Assembly: GCA_900770725.1 (NCBI GenBank)
Contig: CAAGLL010000067.1
Location: forward strand, 171,120-235,119
Length of the DNA stretch: 64,000 bases
Source of the DNA: an uncultured Succinivibrio sp.
GTDB taxonomy: Bacteria; Pseudomonadota; Gammaproteobacteria; Enterobacterales; Succinivibrionaceae
Direction of reading: 5' to 3'
The position numbers and the translations under genes were made by a program. The notes under the pieces were generated by a model that worked only from the letters and a program-made list of their open reading frames with translations, searched no databases and had not been told where the DNA came from. Positions 7,153 to 16,164 of the stretch are shown here, in pieces. Each line of letters begins with the position of its first letter. Within the stretch, counting starts at the first letter, position 1.

Positions 7153-8286
7153 TTGAAGGACATCACCGAGGATTTCACGCTGGAGCCTGCCGACAAGGAC
7201 CGCCTGGCGTGCCTGAGCGGCCCTGAGGACATGAACCTCAGGCAGATCGAAAAGCGCCTGGGGGCCAGGGTCACGCTCGTGGGCGGCACCGTGAGGCTCG
7301 AAGGCCCCGCGCGCGCCGTGGGCAAGGCCGAGCGCCTCATCAAGGAGCTCTACGCCCAGACCGCCCCGCACAAGGGAGGCAAGGCCCGCTACATCACCGC
7401 CGACGCGGTGCACCTGGCCATCACCGAGGCAAGCCACCTCGAGGCCACCGACGATGACTATGAGCAGAACGCCGACCGCGGCAGCGTCGGCGCCATCTAC
7501 CGCAAGGCCTCGAACTTCAAGACCAAGCGCGGCTTCGTGAAGGCGCGCACGCCCAACCAGGCCGACTACATCGCCGCGATCAACGCCCACGACGTCAGCT
7601 TCGGCGTGGGACCCGCCGGCACCGGCAAGACCTACCTCGCAGTCGCCGCCGCGGTGGACGCGCTCGAGTCGGGCAGCGTCAGCCGCATCATCCTCACGAG
7701 GCCCGCAGTCGAGGCCGGCGAGAAGCTCGGCTTCCTCCCGGGCGATCTCTCGCAGAAGGTCGATCCCTACCTGAGGCCCCTCTACGACGCGCTCTTTGAG
7801 ATGCTCGGCTTTGAGAAGGTCGAGAAGCTCATCGAGCGCTCGGTCATCGAGATCGCCCCGCTTGCATACATGCGCGGGCGCACGCTCAACGACTCGTTCA
7901 TCATCCTCGACGAGGCCCAGAACACCACGGTCGAGCAGATGAAGATGTTCTTAACCCGCATCGGCTTCAACTCCAAGGCGGTGATCACTGGCGATCCAAG
8001 CCAGATAGACCTCCCGCACAACGTGCGCTCGGGGCTTAAGAACGCCATCGAGGTGCTCGAGGGCACCGATGAGATCGGGTTCACCTTCTTCTCGTCTGAC
8101 GACGTGGTGCGCCACCCGGTGGTCGCGGCCATAGTCAACGCCTACGAGGCCTTCGAGAAGATCCACGGCGACACCAGCGTCTACCACCCGCACCACAAGC
8201 GCGACGAGGGCGGCGAGGGCCCGTGGGGATCGGATCGCAAGGATGAGGCGGATCATGAAAGCGGGGGCGGGCGCGATGAAGGCTGA
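7153..8286 (+). CDS. ybeZ: PhoH-like ATPase YbeZ
   Basis: A 377-residue PhoH-family NTPase with an N-terminal KH-like part (about 20-90), Walker A GPAGTGKT (about 153-160) and Walker B IILDEAQN (about 250-257). It works with YbeY in ribosome and RNA metabolism. The start is TTG (7153), with AAAGGA eight bases upstream; the sequence after it (ITEDFTLEPADKDRL) aligns with the E. coli N-terminus. The last 30 residues are a charged Asp/Glu/Gly-rich tail beyond the usual end, and the gene overlaps ybeY by 11 bases. Confidence 0.95.
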   Translation: MKDITEDFTLEPADKDRLACLSGPEDMNLRQIEKRLGARVTLVGGTVRLEGPARAVGKAERLIKELYAQTAPHKGGKARYITADAVHLAITEASHLEATDDDYEQNADRGSVGAIYRKASNFKTKRGFVKARTPNQADYIAAINAHDVSFGVGPAGTGKTYLAVAAAVDALESGSVSRIILTRPAVEAGEKLGFLPGDLSQKVDPYLRPLYDALFEMLGFEKVEKLIERSVIEIAPLAYMRGRTLNDSFIILDEAQNTTVEQMKMFLTRIGFNSKAVITGDPSQIDLPHNVRSGLKNAIEVLEGTDEIGFTFFSSDDVVRHPVVAAIVNAYEAFEKIHGDTSVYHPHHKRDEGGEGPWGSDRKDEADHESGGGRDEG

Positions 8287-8746
8287 TGTCGATCTGCAAG
8301 TTGCTATAGATGACGCCGGGGGGATCCCGGATGTGGCGACGCTTGAGCGCTGGGCCGAGGCGGCGCTTGAGGCAGGCGGGCGCCATGAGGATGCCGAGCT
8401 CACCGTGCGCGTGGTCTCAGAGGATGAGATCCATGCCTTAAACCGCGACTACCGCCACGTCGACCGCCCCACCAACATCCTCTCCTTCCCCTTCGAGTGC
8501 CCGCCCGAGGTCAAGCTCCCGCTCATCGGGGACCTCGTGATCTGCATGAGCGTGCTCAAGAGGGAGGCGTCCGAGCAGCACAAGACGCTCGACGAGCACT
8601 TTGCACACCTCGTGGTCCACGGCTGCCTGCACCTCATAGGCTACGACCACATCGAGCCTGCCGACGCGGCGGTCATGGAGCCGCTCGAGGTCAAGGCCCT
8701 CTCCGCGCTCGGCTACGACAACCCCTACCGCGACGACGAGATCTGA
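8276..8746 (+). CDS. ybeY: endoribonuclease YbeY
   Basis: A 156-residue UPF0054 metalloprotein with the zinc site HGCLHLIGYDH (H115, H119, H125) and the conserved NRDYRHVDRPTNILSFPF segment. YbeY acts in 16S rRNA 3' maturation and 70S quality control. The start was set at 8276 because MKADVDLQVAIDD aligns with the E. coli N-terminus (..VILDLQLACED); ATGs at 8243 and 8255 lie deeper inside ybeZ. It overlaps ybeZ by 11 bases and is followed by corC after 10. Confidence 0.95.
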   Translation: MKADVDLQVAIDDAGGIPDVATLERWAEAALEAGGRHEDAELTVRVVSEDEIHALNRDYRHVDRPTNILSFPFECPPEVKLPLIGDLVICMSVLKREASEQHKTLDEHFAHLVVHGCLHLIGYDHIEPADAAVMEPLEVKALSALGYDNPYRDDEI

Positions 8747-8756
8747 AGCGACTGCG

Positions 8757-9605
8757 ATGAAGGAAGAACACGATCATTTTCTAAGGCGCCTCCTGGGCGC
8801 CGGCAAGCCCGAGACCATCCAGGAGCTTGAGGACGTAATCGACGACGCGCGCGGGCGCGAGATCATAAGCCGCGACACGGAGGACATGATCAAGGGCGTC
8901 TTCGACGTGGGGCGCCAGCGCGTGAGCGAGATCATGATCCCGCGCCTTGAGATGGTGACCATCCCGCTTGACGCCACGCTCGAGGAGGCCGCCAGGACCG
9001 TGGCCGAGAGCGGCCACTCCCGCTACCCGGTGATCTCAGAAGGCGACAAGGACAAGATAGACGGGATCCTGCTTGCCAAGGATCTGCTCCCGCCGCTCTC
9101 GGGCCTGTCCAAGGCCAAGTCCGTCAAGGAGCTTCTGCGCAAGCCCGTCATCGTCCCCGAGTCCAAGCGCGTGAGCGCGATGCTCCGCGAGTTCCAGAAC
9201 GAGCGCTTCCACATGGCCCTGGTCGTGGACGAGTTCGGCGGAGTGAGCGGCCTCATCACCATCGAGGACATCCTGGAGCTCATCGTCGGCGACATCGAGG
9301 ACGAGTACGACGACGCCGACGATCAGCCGGACATCGCGCGCGCCCGCGAGAGAGGCACCTACATCGTGAACGGCCAGACCCCGGCCGACGACTTCGAGGA
9401 GTACTTCAAGCTCGATCTCCCCGACGCCGGCGTGGACACCGTGGCCGGCATGGTGCTGCATGTGCTCGGCGCCTTCCCCAAGCAGGGCGCCAGGCTCAAG
9501 CTTGGCCCCCTCAACGTCGAGGTGCTACAGCTCTCAAAGCGCCGCATCAGCCTGCTCAAGGTGACCGTGCCCTCCGAGGCTGGAAAGACGGAAGGCTCCA
9601 AGTGA
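8757..9605 (+). CDS. corC: CorC/YbeX CBS-domain protein
   Basis: A 282-residue cytosolic CorC-type protein: N-terminal linker, tandem CBS domains (about 60-185, opening with the typical VSEIMIPRLEMVTI), and a CorC/HlyC domain (about 195-275). E. coli CorC/YbeX has 292 residues and has been tied to magnesium/cobalt efflux and, more recently, to ribosome metabolism. It lacks membrane helices, unlike the long DUF21-CBS proteins. Its stop overlaps the lnt start (GTGA). Confidence 0.95.
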   Translation: MKEEHDHFLRRLLGAGKPETIQELEDVIDDARGREIISRDTEDMIKGVFDVGRQRVSEIMIPRLEMVTIPLDATLEEAARTVAESGHSRYPVISEGDKDKIDGILLAKDLLPPLSGLSKAKSVKELLRKPVIVPESKRVSAMLREFQNERFHMALVVDEFGGVSGLITIEDILELIVGDIEDEYDDADDQPDIARARERGTYIVNGQTPADDFEEYFKLDLPDAGVDTVAGMVLHVLGAFPKQGARLKLGPLNVEVLQLSKRRISLLKVTVPSEAGKTEGSK

Positions 9606-11173
9606 TCGCCAAGGCCGTGTTCGCGCTTGCAACCGCGCTCGACGGGGCGAGGCTACTCTCCATTTGCAACTCAGCCTGGGGCAGGCCGCTTTGCTGCCTG
9701 ATCCTCGGCACTGCGGCAACCTTGGGCCTGGCGCCCTTCCGCATGTGGCCGGTGACGCTGCTCTGCCTGGGGCTTTTCATGATGCTGCTCGTGAAGGCCC
9801 CCTCGAAGAAGTCCGCCTTCCTCGCCTCGATGTGCTGGTTTGGCGCCTACAGCGCCTCGTCGCTTTGGTGGCTCAACTTCGTGATGGAGGGCTTCGGTGA
9901 GATCCCCGCGCCCTTCTCCTGGCTCTGGGTCATCGCCTGCGGCGCCGCGCTCTCGCTGCACTACGCGCTCTTCATCACGATCGCCTTCGCGCTGGGCCGC
10001 AAAAGCCGCGCCTCGCTGCTAATCTTCCTGATGCCTGCGGCCATCGCCGCGGCCGACGCGACCGTGGGCCTGGGGCCCCTGGGCTTCCCCTGGATGAACT
10101 TCGGCAACCTCGCGGTCACCGGCCCCTTCAAGGCCTATTTGCCGCTCGTGGGCGCCCGCGGGGCCTCGCTGCTCTTCGTGCTGGCGACGGGCTCGGCCGC
10201 GCTCGCCGCGCTGCGCCAGTACCCCTGGCTGCCGATCGCAGGCGTCATCGTCGCCTTCGGACTGGTGTCATCATCGGCCCGCTACACCGCGCCTGCAGGC
10301 GAGGTGGAGGCCGCGCTCATCCAGGGCAACGTGCCGCAGGAGGTGCGCTGGGATCCGCAGATGGCCTCGCGCTCGCTTGGCACCTACTGGAACCTCGCGC
10401 GCCCCTATCTTAAAAAGGACGCGCTCGTGATCTGGCCTGAGGGCGCGCTGCCCTTCTACCTCTCGGACGCCCCGCAGATCCTCGAGGATCTCGACGCGGC
10501 GGCCGCGGACGCCGGCGCGACGCTGGTGCTCGGAAGCTTAAGGCGCGCTCCTGACGGCAAGCACAACTCGCTCTTCGTGCTCGGCAAGGGCGGCCGGCAG
10601 TTCTACGACAAGCGCAAGCTGGTGCCGCTTGGCGAGTTCGTGCCCTTCGAGGACGCCTTAAGGCCGCTTGGGCGCATGTTCAACATCCCGATGTCGGACT
10701 TCGTGCCGCCCAGGGACGATCCCTCGTGCATCAGCGCCAGGGGCGTCAAGTTCATCCCCGCGATCTGCTACGAGGCGATCTTCCCGGAGGCGGTGGACGG
10801 CAGCGACTCCGATGACGCCGGGGCGATCCTGATGGCGAGCAACGATGCCTGGTTCGGCACCACGAGGGGCCCGCTCGAGCACCTGGACATCGCGAGGGTG
10901 CGCTCGATGGAGCTGCAAAAGCCGATGCTGCGCGTGACCTCAAACGGCGTCACCGCGGTCATCGGCGCCGACGGCAGCGTGAAAGCGCAGCTGCCGCGCG
11001 ACACTGCGGCGGTGCTAGAGGCCAAGGCCACGGCGATGAAGGGCCGCACGCCCTACTCCCGCTACGGCAATATCCCGCTTGTGGCGCTCAGCATCATCCT
11101 CGTCCTCGCAGGGATCGCCCTCTCGCGCAGGAAGGAGAAGCGCGACGGGATCGAGGAGCTTGTAAGGCCATAG
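9602..11173 (+). CDS. lnt: apolipoprotein N-acyltransferase
   Basis: A 523-residue inner-membrane enzyme that N-acylates the diacylglyceryl cysteine of lipoproteins. Several N-terminal membrane helices (about 20-220) lead into a nitrilase-like domain with all three catalytic residues: E280 (WPEGALP), K337 (YDKRKLVP) and C389 (ICYEAIFPE), spaced as in E. coli E267-K335-C387. A last helix lies at about 496-513. The GTG start overlaps the corC stop. It is the last gene of the operon and is followed by a strong hairpin. Confidence 0.97.
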   Translation: MIAKAVFALATALDGARLLSICNSAWGRPLCCLILGTAATLGLAPFRMWPVTLLCLGLFMMLLVKAPSKKSAFLASMCWFGAYSASSLWWLNFVMEGFGEIPAPFSWLWVIACGAALSLHYALFITIAFALGRKSRASLLIFLMPAAIAAADATVGLGPLGFPWMNFGNLAVTGPFKAYLPLVGARGASLLFVLATGSAALAALRQYPWLPIAGVIVAFGLVSSSARYTAPAGEVEAALIQGNVPQEVRWDPQMASRSLGTYWNLARPYLKKDALVIWPEGALPFYLSDAPQILEDLDAAAADAGATLVLGSLRRAPDGKHNSLFVLGKGGRQFYDKRKLVPLGEFVPFEDALRPLGRMFNIPMSDFVPPRDDPSCISARGVKFIPAICYEAIFPEAVDGSDSDDAGAILMASNDAWFGTTRGPLEHLDIARVRSMELQKPMLRVTSNGVTAVIGADGSVKAQLPRDTAAVLEAKATAMKGRTPYSRYGNIPLVALSIILVLAGIALSRRKEKRDGIEELVRP

Positions 11174-11187
11174 CCCCCAGAGCTTGC

Positions 11188-11218
11188 AGGAAGGGCAGGC
11201 CGCGAGCCTGCCCTTCCT
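11188..11218. terminator. bidirectional hairpin between lnt and a small convergent gene
   Basis: A 12-bp perfect stem (AGGAAGGGCAGG / CCTGCCCTTCCT) with an 8-base loop follows lnt by 14 bases. The downstream tail GTCTCTTTC is only partly U-rich. It also lies 22 bases beyond the stop of the possible minus-strand gene 11241-11444. Confidence 0.7.
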
Positions 11219-11240
11219 GTCTCTTTCAAAGCTGTTTCAG

Positions 11241-11444
11241 TCAGCTCCTGTCCAAGCCGAGCTTGCTGATGGCCTCGCGCATGAACCTGCCGACCTCCTC
11301 AAAGCCGCGCCCGATGCCGAAGCCCTCTTCTTCCTCGTCGAGCTTTTTCTTCAGCTTCCGGTCGAACTCCTCCGCGCCCCTGCAGGCACCATCAAAACCT
11401 TGCTGTGCATCAAAAAATATGTTAAAGGATTTTAAGGCTTTCAT
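11241..11444 (-). CDS. small hypothetical protein (67 aa), uncertain
   Basis: An open frame of 67 residues beginning MKALKSFNIFFDAQQGF, with a charged middle (DRKLKKKLDEEEEGFG). Composition looks protein-like and the frame ends close to a bidirectional hairpin, but there is no good ribosome-binding site and I recognise no family. It could be a remnant or a chance frame. Confidence 0.35.
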   Translation of the reverse strand: MKALKSFNIFFDAQQGFDGACRGAEEFDRKLKKKLDEEEEGFGIGRGFEEVGRFMREAISKLGLDRS

Positions 11445-11712
11445 GGATATTGCTTCATCGATTCCATTATCTTATTGACCAATTACACGTTTTTGCAAGG
11501 CAAAACTAGCGTGTTCCTTGGTCTTGGTATAGCCGGCGATGACGGCAAAAATTGGCTCGGATATCTCCTTTCTGCATATATCCTGTTGCAGGATCTGGGC
11601 GTCTTATATCTTGTTTTTTAAAGATATTCAATTAAAATTGAATTAGATCGCGACATATTTCCAACCTTCGTCAATGGCGAAGGCAGGCGGCACCGAGCCT
11701 CGGAGACGAAAC
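11445..11712. other. AT-rich intergenic region with 18-bp dyad
   Basis: This 268-base stretch is clearly more AT-rich than its neighbours. It contains a perfect 18-bp palindrome, ATTCAATT-AA-AATTGAAT (11626-11643), 70 bases before the AAA-ATPase start, which could be an operator. No clear -35/-10 pair is visible. Confidence 0.5.
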
Positions 11713-13509
11713 ATGACACAGGTTGTTAAGCCCAAGAACGGGATGGAAGATTTTGCTGCTCTCATTGAAAGCAATGGCTTCTACGTCGACAAGACTAGAT
11801 TCCTGCCGATGGTGATGACGCAGACTGATAATGACATCGTCCTTTTCACGCGCCCGCGCCGCTTCGGCAAGACCATGATCATGACGATGTTCCAGGAGTT
11901 CCTGCAGCTTGACTACAACGATCCCGGCAACACGGAAAGGCAGCAAAGGCTCTTCAAGGGCCTCGACGTCCTGGAGGATCACGAGTTCTGCGAAGAATAC
12001 ATGGGCAAATTCCCAGTGCTTGGCATCAGCCTGAAAGACGCCTGGGGGATCGACTATGCCGATGCCGTTGACTCGCTTGCGGTCACCGAAGCCAGCTTTG
12101 CCTCGGACTTCGAGTTCCTTCTTGACAGCAAGAAGCTCAACAAGATCGAAAAGCGGAACTACGAGATCCTCTGTGACCATCTGGCGCTCCTGAGGCCCAG
12201 AAACCGCGGGCTGCTCAAGGACTGCCTGACCATGCTCACAAGCATGCTGGCAAAGCATTTCGAGCGCCAAGTGGTTCTGCTCATCGACGAATACGATGTT
12301 CCACTCGCCAAGGCGCAGGAAGGCGGCTACCACGACAAAATGTCGAAGCTTTATACCCAGTTCCTGAGCATAGTAAAACCCAGAAAGGCATCAGCCCCGA
12401 TCCGCAAGATCATCATGACCGGATGCCTGAAGGTGGCGAAGAACGGGATCTTCAGCGGCGCTAACAACTTCACTGCTGACACCGTGGTTTCCATGAACTC
12501 CGACTTCGCCTCGCTCATGGGCTTCACTTCCGAGGAGGCTGAACGCTACATCAATGCGTTCGGACTCTCAAAATACATGGATCTAGTGAAGGCGAACTAT
12601 GATGGCTACCGCTTTGGCAAGGAAGAGATCTTCTGTCCCTGGGACGTCGCGCTGTTTACTAGCGATGCCCAAAAAAGCATCAAGCGCAACCTCAAGGTGG
12701 AGGCTGGAAACTACTGGGTGAATTCCGACAGCACTGGAACCAAGGCGATACAAAGCTATGTTGACTACCTGCGCGACACCGAACCCCAGAAGCTTCAGGA
12801 TCTCTCCGACGGCAAGGAGATCGAGATCGCCGTCAACGACGACATGAGCTACGACTGCATCAAGGAGCACCATGCCGACGATTTCTGGTCGCTCCTGCTG
12901 CACACCGGATACCTCACTGCGGTGGAGAAGCTCAATGACAACAATTACCGCGTCAGGATCCCCAATCTTGAAATCATGAACTGCTTCGAGAGGAGCATTC
13001 TTGCAAGCTTCAATGCGGCAGTCGCAAGCAGCGGCACAGGCGTCAGGCTTGCCAAAGCGCTTCTGCACGGCGACACGGAAGGATCCAGGAAAATCATAGC
13101 CCAGGTGCTCAGGACCTATGTCGCGCCTGGAAGGATTGACGCCGCCCGCCGCAATGACCAGGAGGGCTTCTACAGGGGCATGCTGGCTGGAATATTCACC
13201 GATTGCAATGCCATCTCAGGCCTTCAGACCGAGAAGGCGCTTGGCTATGGCTTTGCCGACCTGATCTTCAAAAGCCCGGACGGGGACGTCGGCGTGGTGG
13301 CCGAGTTCAAGGTCGCGCGCGGCAGCCGCTTGAAAAAATCCGCAGCCCTGAGGGCTATCAGGCAGATCAAGGACAGGAACTACGCCGAGGAGTTCATGGA
13401 GGACGAAACCATGAGGCGCGTCCTGGCAATTGGGATCTCCTTCTTCAAGAGGGAGTGCCATGTCGAGGCGGAGATGCTCAAGGGCGGAAAGAAGCCGAAG
13501 GCTGAATAA
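11713..13509 (+). CDS. AAA-ATPase-like protein with C-terminal PD-(D/E)XK nuclease domain (DUF1703 type)
   Basis: A 598-residue protein. The N-terminus is of the AAA-ATPase_like family: FYVDKTRFLPMV, then a P-loop TRPRRFGKTM (about 47-56) and a Walker-B-like VVLLIDEYDVPLAKA. The C-terminus has the DUF1703 nuclease pattern: GFADLIF and VAEFKVAR supply the D and ExK of a PD-(D/E)XK fold. Such genes occur in many copies in gut anaerobes; a mobile or defence role has been suggested but is not established. The ATG at 11713 has GGAGA seven bases upstream; an earlier in-frame ATG (11674) is less likely. It stands alone after an AT-rich gap. Confidence 0.88.
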   Translation: MTQVVKPKNGMEDFAALIESNGFYVDKTRFLPMVMTQTDNDIVLFTRPRRFGKTMIMTMFQEFLQLDYNDPGNTERQQRLFKGLDVLEDHEFCEEYMGKFPVLGISLKDAWGIDYADAVDSLAVTEASFASDFEFLLDSKKLNKIEKRNYEILCDHLALLRPRNRGLLKDCLTMLTSMLAKHFERQVVLLIDEYDVPLAKAQEGGYHDKMSKLYTQFLSIVKPRKASAPIRKIIMTGCLKVAKNGIFSGANNFTADTVVSMNSDFASLMGFTSEEAERYINAFGLSKYMDLVKANYDGYRFGKEEIFCPWDVALFTSDAQKSIKRNLKVEAGNYWVNSDSTGTKAIQSYVDYLRDTEPQKLQDLSDGKEIEIAVNDDMSYDCIKEHHADDFWSLLLHTGYLTAVEKLNDNNYRVRIPNLEIMNCFERSILASFNAAVASSGTGVRLAKALLHGDTEGSRKIIAQVLRTYVAPGRIDAARRNDQEGFYRGMLAGIFTDCNAISGLQTEKALGYGFADLIFKSPDGDVGVVAEFKVARGSRLKKSAALRAIRQIKDRNYAEEFMEDETMRRVLAIGISFFKRECHVEAEMLKGGKKPKAE

Positions 13510-13519
13510 GCCCTGATCT

Positions 13520-13545
13520 GGAGGCAGGGCGGCAGCCTTGCCTCC
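13520..13545. terminator. hairpin between convergent genes
   Basis: GGAGGCA (13520-13526) pairs with TGCCTCC (13539-13545) between the ends of the AAA-ATPase gene and the minus-strand beta-helix gene. There is no U-run, so this is a weak terminator call. Confidence 0.4.
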
Positions 13546-13554
13546 GCCTTCTGC

Positions 13555-16143
13555 TCACCTGCCCTGCCCTTTCTCCTGCCGCTCGCCGGCGTCCTGACCC
13601 TTCCCGCGGTTTCTTATGTAGATCGAGTACATCAGCGTGAAGAAGAGTATGAGCATCGCGCCGACGCCGCTTAACGAGTAGCGCCACAGCGGCACCTCGG
13701 CGGCGCCCTGGGCGTGGCGGCTGTTCAGGAAGCGCCCCGCCCTGCAGCCGCGGGCAGAGCAGTTGACCTCCATGCCGACGCCGCCGGTGCCGTACCAGAC
13801 GCGGCGGGGGTAGCGCACCTTGAGCCCGTGCTTCCTGAAGATCTGCCGGGCGTTCTGCGAGAAGCGCTCCATGAAGAGCATGAACTCGCGCGGCGAGGCG
13901 ATGTAGGACTTGACGGCCTGGAAGGGCAGCCCGGGCTCGACGGTCAGCGTGCCCTCGAGCACCACCGACGAGTCGGGCAGGCTTATCTCATCCAGGAGCT
14001 GTCCGTCAGGCGAAGCGTCGACCCTGATGACCGCGCTGCCAGCAACGTAGCCCTTGCCGTCGACCTTCAGGACATCCTTCTCCCCGTTCACGAGATCGAG
14101 CACCGCCCCCTCCTGGAGATCGATGCTGCCCGCGTGCGACGGGCTGCCGTCGCCTGAGAGGCTCAGCACGCTGCCGCCGACCCTGATCCCGTGCACGTCG
14201 ACGCCGCCTGAGATGCTGGCGTGCCCGCCCGCGACCATGATGTCAAGCGCTTTGCCCCTGATCCCGCCTGAGACCTCGACCTGCGATCGGCGATCGCCCT
14301 GCGCGGCCAAGCCGAACTGGCCCTTCCGCGCCCCGATGGTCACCGTGGTGTGGACGGTTCGGTGCAGGAAGTCGTCGGCGCTGAACGGGAAGAGCCTGGG
14401 CTTTGAGGGCAGCTGCAGCCTCGCAGGCAGGGTCTGCCCCTCGGGATCGCCCTTGATGAAGGCCTCGCCGCGGGAGAAGTACGGATCCCAGTCCGACTCG
14501 ATGCCGCCTTGGAGCGCCGCGCCGTCGTAGAGCGCGATGTCCTTTACAAAGGAGCGCGGGCCGATCCTGATGGCCGCGCCCTTCGCCTGAATGCGCCCGG
14601 ATACCGAGATGAGCCGCGCCTGCGGACCGTTCAAGTCATCAGGCAGCGGCATGGCGCTGGCCGCGCGCTCGGAGAGGCGGCCTGTGAGGTAGTCCATGGT
14701 GCGCACGCGGGCGTAGGAGCCGCGGTACTCCTGCATGTCCGAGAGCACGTTGGAGCCGAAGTCCACGAGCACGCCGGTCCCGCCCTGCCCCAGGGCGCTG
14801 ATGCGCCCGGCTACTGACAGCTCGTTGCTGCGCCCGTAGGCCACTGCGATGCCCGCGGCGTCCTCGCCGTTCTCGATGATCGCCGAGCCTGCCGGCAGGA
14901 TCACGCTGTTGCCGGTGCCGTCGACGCGGATCCCGATGGCCGCGGTGCCCACCGAGGCGATGGTCGGCACCTGCTCAAGCACGTTGTAGTCGCCCATGAT
15001 GTGGGCGCCCACCCCGAGCGGCACCTCGGAGGCCTTCTTGGTGTCATAGCCGGTGCGCTCGGAGTACGCGAAGAACCCTCCGGGGTTCCTGACCACGCGC
15101 GGGGAGCCTGCCGAGCCTCCGCCGAACACCGTGTACCCGAAGAACTCGCGCGGCCTGATGTCGTAGCCCAAGTCGCGCAGCGCGTTGAGCTCGGCCTCGG
15201 TGTAGAAGCCGTAGTTCACGTAGTCGTCAGAGGAGAGCAGCGTGCGCGGCAGATCGAGGCTCACGTGCCCGCCGCTTCCGATGGCAACGCCGATCCCCTG
15301 CCCGTCCAGGCCCTGGCGGTAGAGGAAGTCGTGGACGCTCTGCCCGTCGAGCCGGAAGCCGCACGCGCCCTGGGCATCAGGCGAGCAGCCATCGCCGAGA
15401 TCGCCCAGCGTGTCGCCGTAGAGCACGCGCCTGCCGGCCCCGCGCGAGTAGAGCTGGGTGTCAAAGCTTGAGAGCGGATCGTCAAAGCCCTTCCCAGAGA
15501 AACTTGAGGCAAAGCCGATGAGCCCCGGCAGCGCGCGGTAGAGCAGCGCGGAAGGGTCGGCCCTGGTGCCGTTTTGCGGCAGCTCGTGGCTGAAGGAGTG
15601 GTAGAGCCCGAAGCTCATGAGCTGCAATGAGGGCATGCGCTCCTCGATGAGCCCGTAGCGCCCGGGGCCTAGGACGCAGCGCCCGCGCAGGTCGGCCTCA
15701 AGCCTGCCTAATCCCGCGCAGGGGCCGTTGACGTAGCGGAAGTCGTAGGCGCGGTCGGACGCGCCTGCGGTGTCGTCTGGCACCAGGGCCACGGGCACGT
15801 CGTAGGAGATCTCGCGCAGGTCGAACGAGCGCCTTAACATGAAGGTGAAGAGCGAGCCGCTGCGGCGGAAGCCCGAGCCCTGCGCCGGCGGCGCCCTGAA
15901 GATCTTTGATGGGGGCTTGAGGCCCAGCTCGAGGTAGGCCTCGTCAAGCTCCTGATCGGTGGCCAGCACCGGCCTTATCAGCTCGTCGCGCGCCAGGTAG
16001 AGGCTGTTGCCTCCGGGGCGCTGCATGAGGAGGGAGTAGAGGGGGGAGCTGTCGCCGCTGACCCCGGGATCGGGATCTGCGGCGGCTTCGTCAGCTGCGA
16101 GCAGTGCCGCGGCCAGCGCCGCGGCACCTATCAGGCGTTGCAA
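13555..16143 (-). CDS. large exported beta-helix/autotransporter-passenger-like protein with C-terminal membrane anchor
   Basis: An 862-residue protein starting at TTG, with an Ala/Leu-rich signal peptide (about 1-22). Residues about 160-340 resemble the metallopeptidase-like head of some autotransporters (FGLYHSFSHELP, then GFASSFSG, FDTQLYSRGAG and YTEAELNALRDLGYDI), but the expected HExxH reads HSFSH, so zinc proteolysis is doubtful. Residues 370-720 are repetitive, Gly/Val-rich and beta-helix-like. There is no outer-membrane beta-barrel; instead a single hydrophobic helix (about 822-842, LSGVGAMLILFFTLMYSIYI) is followed by a charged tail. It begins 22 bases after the L,D-transpeptidase gene. 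Function unknown; surface or periplasmic placement is inferred. Confidence 0.7.
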   Translation of the reverse strand: MQRLIGAAALAAALLAADEAAADPDPGVSGDSSPLYSLLMQRPGGNSLYLARDELIRPVLATDQELDEAYLELGLKPPSKIFRAPPAQGSGFRRSGSLFTFMLRRSFDLREISYDVPVALVPDDTAGASDRAYDFRYVNGPCAGLGRLEADLRGRCVLGPGRYGLIEERMPSLQLMSFGLYHSFSHELPQNGTRADPSALLYRALPGLIGFASSFSGKGFDDPLSSFDTQLYSRGAGRRVLYGDTLGDLGDGCSPDAQGACGFRLDGQSVHDFLYRQGLDGQGIGVAIGSGGHVSLDLPRTLLSSDDYVNYGFYTEAELNALRDLGYDIRPREFFGYTVFGGGSAGSPRVVRNPGGFFAYSERTGYDTKKASEVPLGVGAHIMGDYNVLEQVPTIASVGTAAIGIRVDGTGNSVILPAGSAIIENGEDAAGIAVAYGRSNELSVAGRISALGQGGTGVLVDFGSNVLSDMQEYRGSYARVRTMDYLTGRLSERAASAMPLPDDLNGPQARLISVSGRIQAKGAAIRIGPRSFVKDIALYDGAALQGGIESDWDPYFSRGEAFIKGDPEGQTLPARLQLPSKPRLFPFSADDFLHRTVHTTVTIGARKGQFGLAAQGDRRSQVEVSGGIRGKALDIMVAGGHASISGGVDVHGIRVGGSVLSLSGDGSPSHAGSIDLQEGAVLDLVNGEKDVLKVDGKGYVAGSAVIRVDASPDGQLLDEISLPDSSVVLEGTLTVEPGLPFQAVKSYIASPREFMLFMERFSQNARQIFRKHGLKVRYPRRVWYGTGGVGMEVNCSARGCRAGRFLNSRHAQGAAEVPLWRYSLSGVGAMLILFFTLMYSIYIRNRGKGQDAGERQEKGQGR

Positions 16144-16164
16144 CGTCGCAGCCCCCTTGCAAGG

